Source: Candidatus Falkowbacteria bacterium CG10_big_fil_rev_8_21_14_0_10_44_15
GTDB lineage: Bacteria; Patescibacteriota; Patescibacteriia; Patescibacteriales; XYC2-FULL-47-12
DNA: 5,296 bases
Reading direction: 5' to 3'
NCBI GenBank assembly: GCA_002773575.1
Contig: PFAT01000049.1
Location: forward strand, 1-5,296
A program made the translations under genes and the position numbers. The notes beneath the pieces are model-generated. The model did not search any database, was not told where the DNA came from, and was given only the letters and a program-made list of their open reading frames with translations. This document shows positions 5,090-5,296 of the stretch, piece by piece. Each line of letters begins with the position of its first letter. The stretch's first letter is position 1.

Positions 5090-5101
5090 GCAAAGTTTGA
5101 A
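5073..5101 (-). promoter_or_regulatory. Promoter of the HTH regulator-nuclease operon
   Basis: On the minus strand TTCAAA (5101-5096, 4 of 6 consensus bases) and TAGAAT (5078-5073, 5 of 6) are 17 nt apart. Transcription would start near 5066, seven bases before the ATG at 5059. A perfect TTGACA just upstream (5110-5105) has no -10 at proper distance and is not preferred. Confidence 0.5.
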
Positions 5102-5110
5102 TATTGTCAA
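5097..5110. promoter_or_regulatory. Second palindrome upstream of the HTH regulator: TTGA-N6-TCAA
   Basis: Inverted repeat TTGA (5097-5100) and TCAA (5107-5110) overlaps the predicted -35 box. Its centre lies about 23 bp from that of the ATATTC-N7-GAATAT palindrome. Controller proteins often use two adjacent operators, one activating and one repressing. The two palindromes differ in sequence, so a common ligand is uncertain. Confidence 0.3.
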
Positions 5111-5113
5111 CAC

Positions 5114-5222
5114 AGGGGCGGTGGTCGGGGTTAGCGGATGGTCGGTCCAAAAAAGAAAAGTTTGCTTTTGGCTAAAATAAAGTTCGAGCCGATATTTTTT
5201 TCAGGTTCTTTGACAGTTTTTA
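5114..5222. other. Non-coding spacer between the regulator promoter and the right repeat arm
   Basis: No gene or clear signal is seen. It begins with a G-rich stretch (5114-5150) and becomes A/T-rich, including a run of T's at 5194-5201. A TTGACA at 5210-5215 points toward the repeat but has no -10 partner. Confidence 0.5.
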
Positions 5223-5296
5223 AAAGCCGCGCCTCTGGCGCGAAGAAGAAGTAAAGGCGGACGAAAGCTCTGTCCCCCCGTGCCCCTTTCGCTTTC
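5223..5296 (-). repeat. Right arm of the inverted repeat flanking the cassette (cut by window end)
   Basis: Matches the reverse complement of 1078-1151 at 72 of 74 positions. It holds the same small hairpin (CGCGCC-TCT-GGCGCG) and the first half of the larger one (AAAGGCGGACGAAAGC at 5253-5268), whose partner would lie mostly past the window end. In the left copy the repeat's outer hairpin reaches 1068, so this copy may extend at least about 10 bp further. The inverted orientation with the homology border facing inward is what a terminal repeat would show. Confidence 0.9.

Noticed and set aside
5105..5110. Perfect minus-strand TTGACA as -35 of the controller gene
   Set aside because: The nearest good -10 (TAGAAT) is 26 nt away, too far; TTCAAA at 17 nt fits better.
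5060..5113. N-terminal extension of the HTH gene from GTG at 5113
   Set aside because: The extra 18 codons coincide with a -35/-10 pair and two palindromes, and the HTH domain is complete from the ATG at 5059.
4950..5180. Open frame on the plus strand, 76 codons
   Set aside because: Runs antisense through the well-supported HTH gene and its promoter; the product has no recognisable domain.
5210..5215. TTGACA on the plus strand as an outward promoter
   Set aside because: At 16-18 nt downstream the sequence is GC-rich repeat with nothing like TATAAT.

Overview
The window looks like a piece of an uncultured bacterial genome, most plausibly a Patescibacteria/CPR-type organism. That assignment is an inference. 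It rests on a short secreted C39-like peptidase with an FQDGCEEA active site, weak or absent Shine-Dalgarno sequences, poly-A/T intergenic tracts and GC-rich structured repeats in an otherwise AT-rich sequence. The standard code is used, with no internal TGA in the genes. There are no rRNA genes, tRNA genes or CRISPR arrays.

Left flank (1-1002, minus strand): two genes 7 nt apart in one likely operon. Transcribed first is a 209-aa transglutaminase-like conserved protein (302-931), followed by a secreted or membrane-anchored C39-type peptidase that runs off the window (1-294). A strong bidirectional hairpin terminator (978-1002) separates them from what follows.

Cassette (1078-5296): a region of about 4.2 kb is bounded by two long inverted repeats, 1078-1151 and 5223-5296, identical at 72 of 74 positions. 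The right copy is cut by the window end. Inside are four genes. (i) A minus-strand SIR2-like NADase-type protein (1270-2289). (ii) Divergent from it across a 60-bp gap, a plus-strand single-ORF fusion of a complete LexA (winged HTH plus S24 Ser/Lys autoprotease with an AAG cleavage site) to a beta-class DNA amino-methyltransferase (2350-3813). (iii) Convergent with the methyltransferase and overlapping it by 9 bp, a DHH-phosphoesterase-like protein (3805-4833). (iv) One nt upstream of that gene in the same operon, a small XRE/C-protein-like HTH regulator (4835-5059).

Interpretation: the layout of small HTH controller, putative nuclease and convergent methyltransferase is that of a type II restriction-modification system. 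Three things are unusual. The methyltransferase is welded to a LexA-type damage-sensing repressor. The putative nuclease has no classical restriction-enzyme motif but has DHH-like motifs. A SIR2-like NADase-type gene shares the divergent promoter region with the LexA fusion. Two near-consensus face-to-face promoters overlap there, around an 11-bp-phased direct repeat (TTCGGTA) that could be the operator. I propose a mobile, DNA-damage-responsive restriction/abortive-infection cassette. This is inferred from sequence architecture only.
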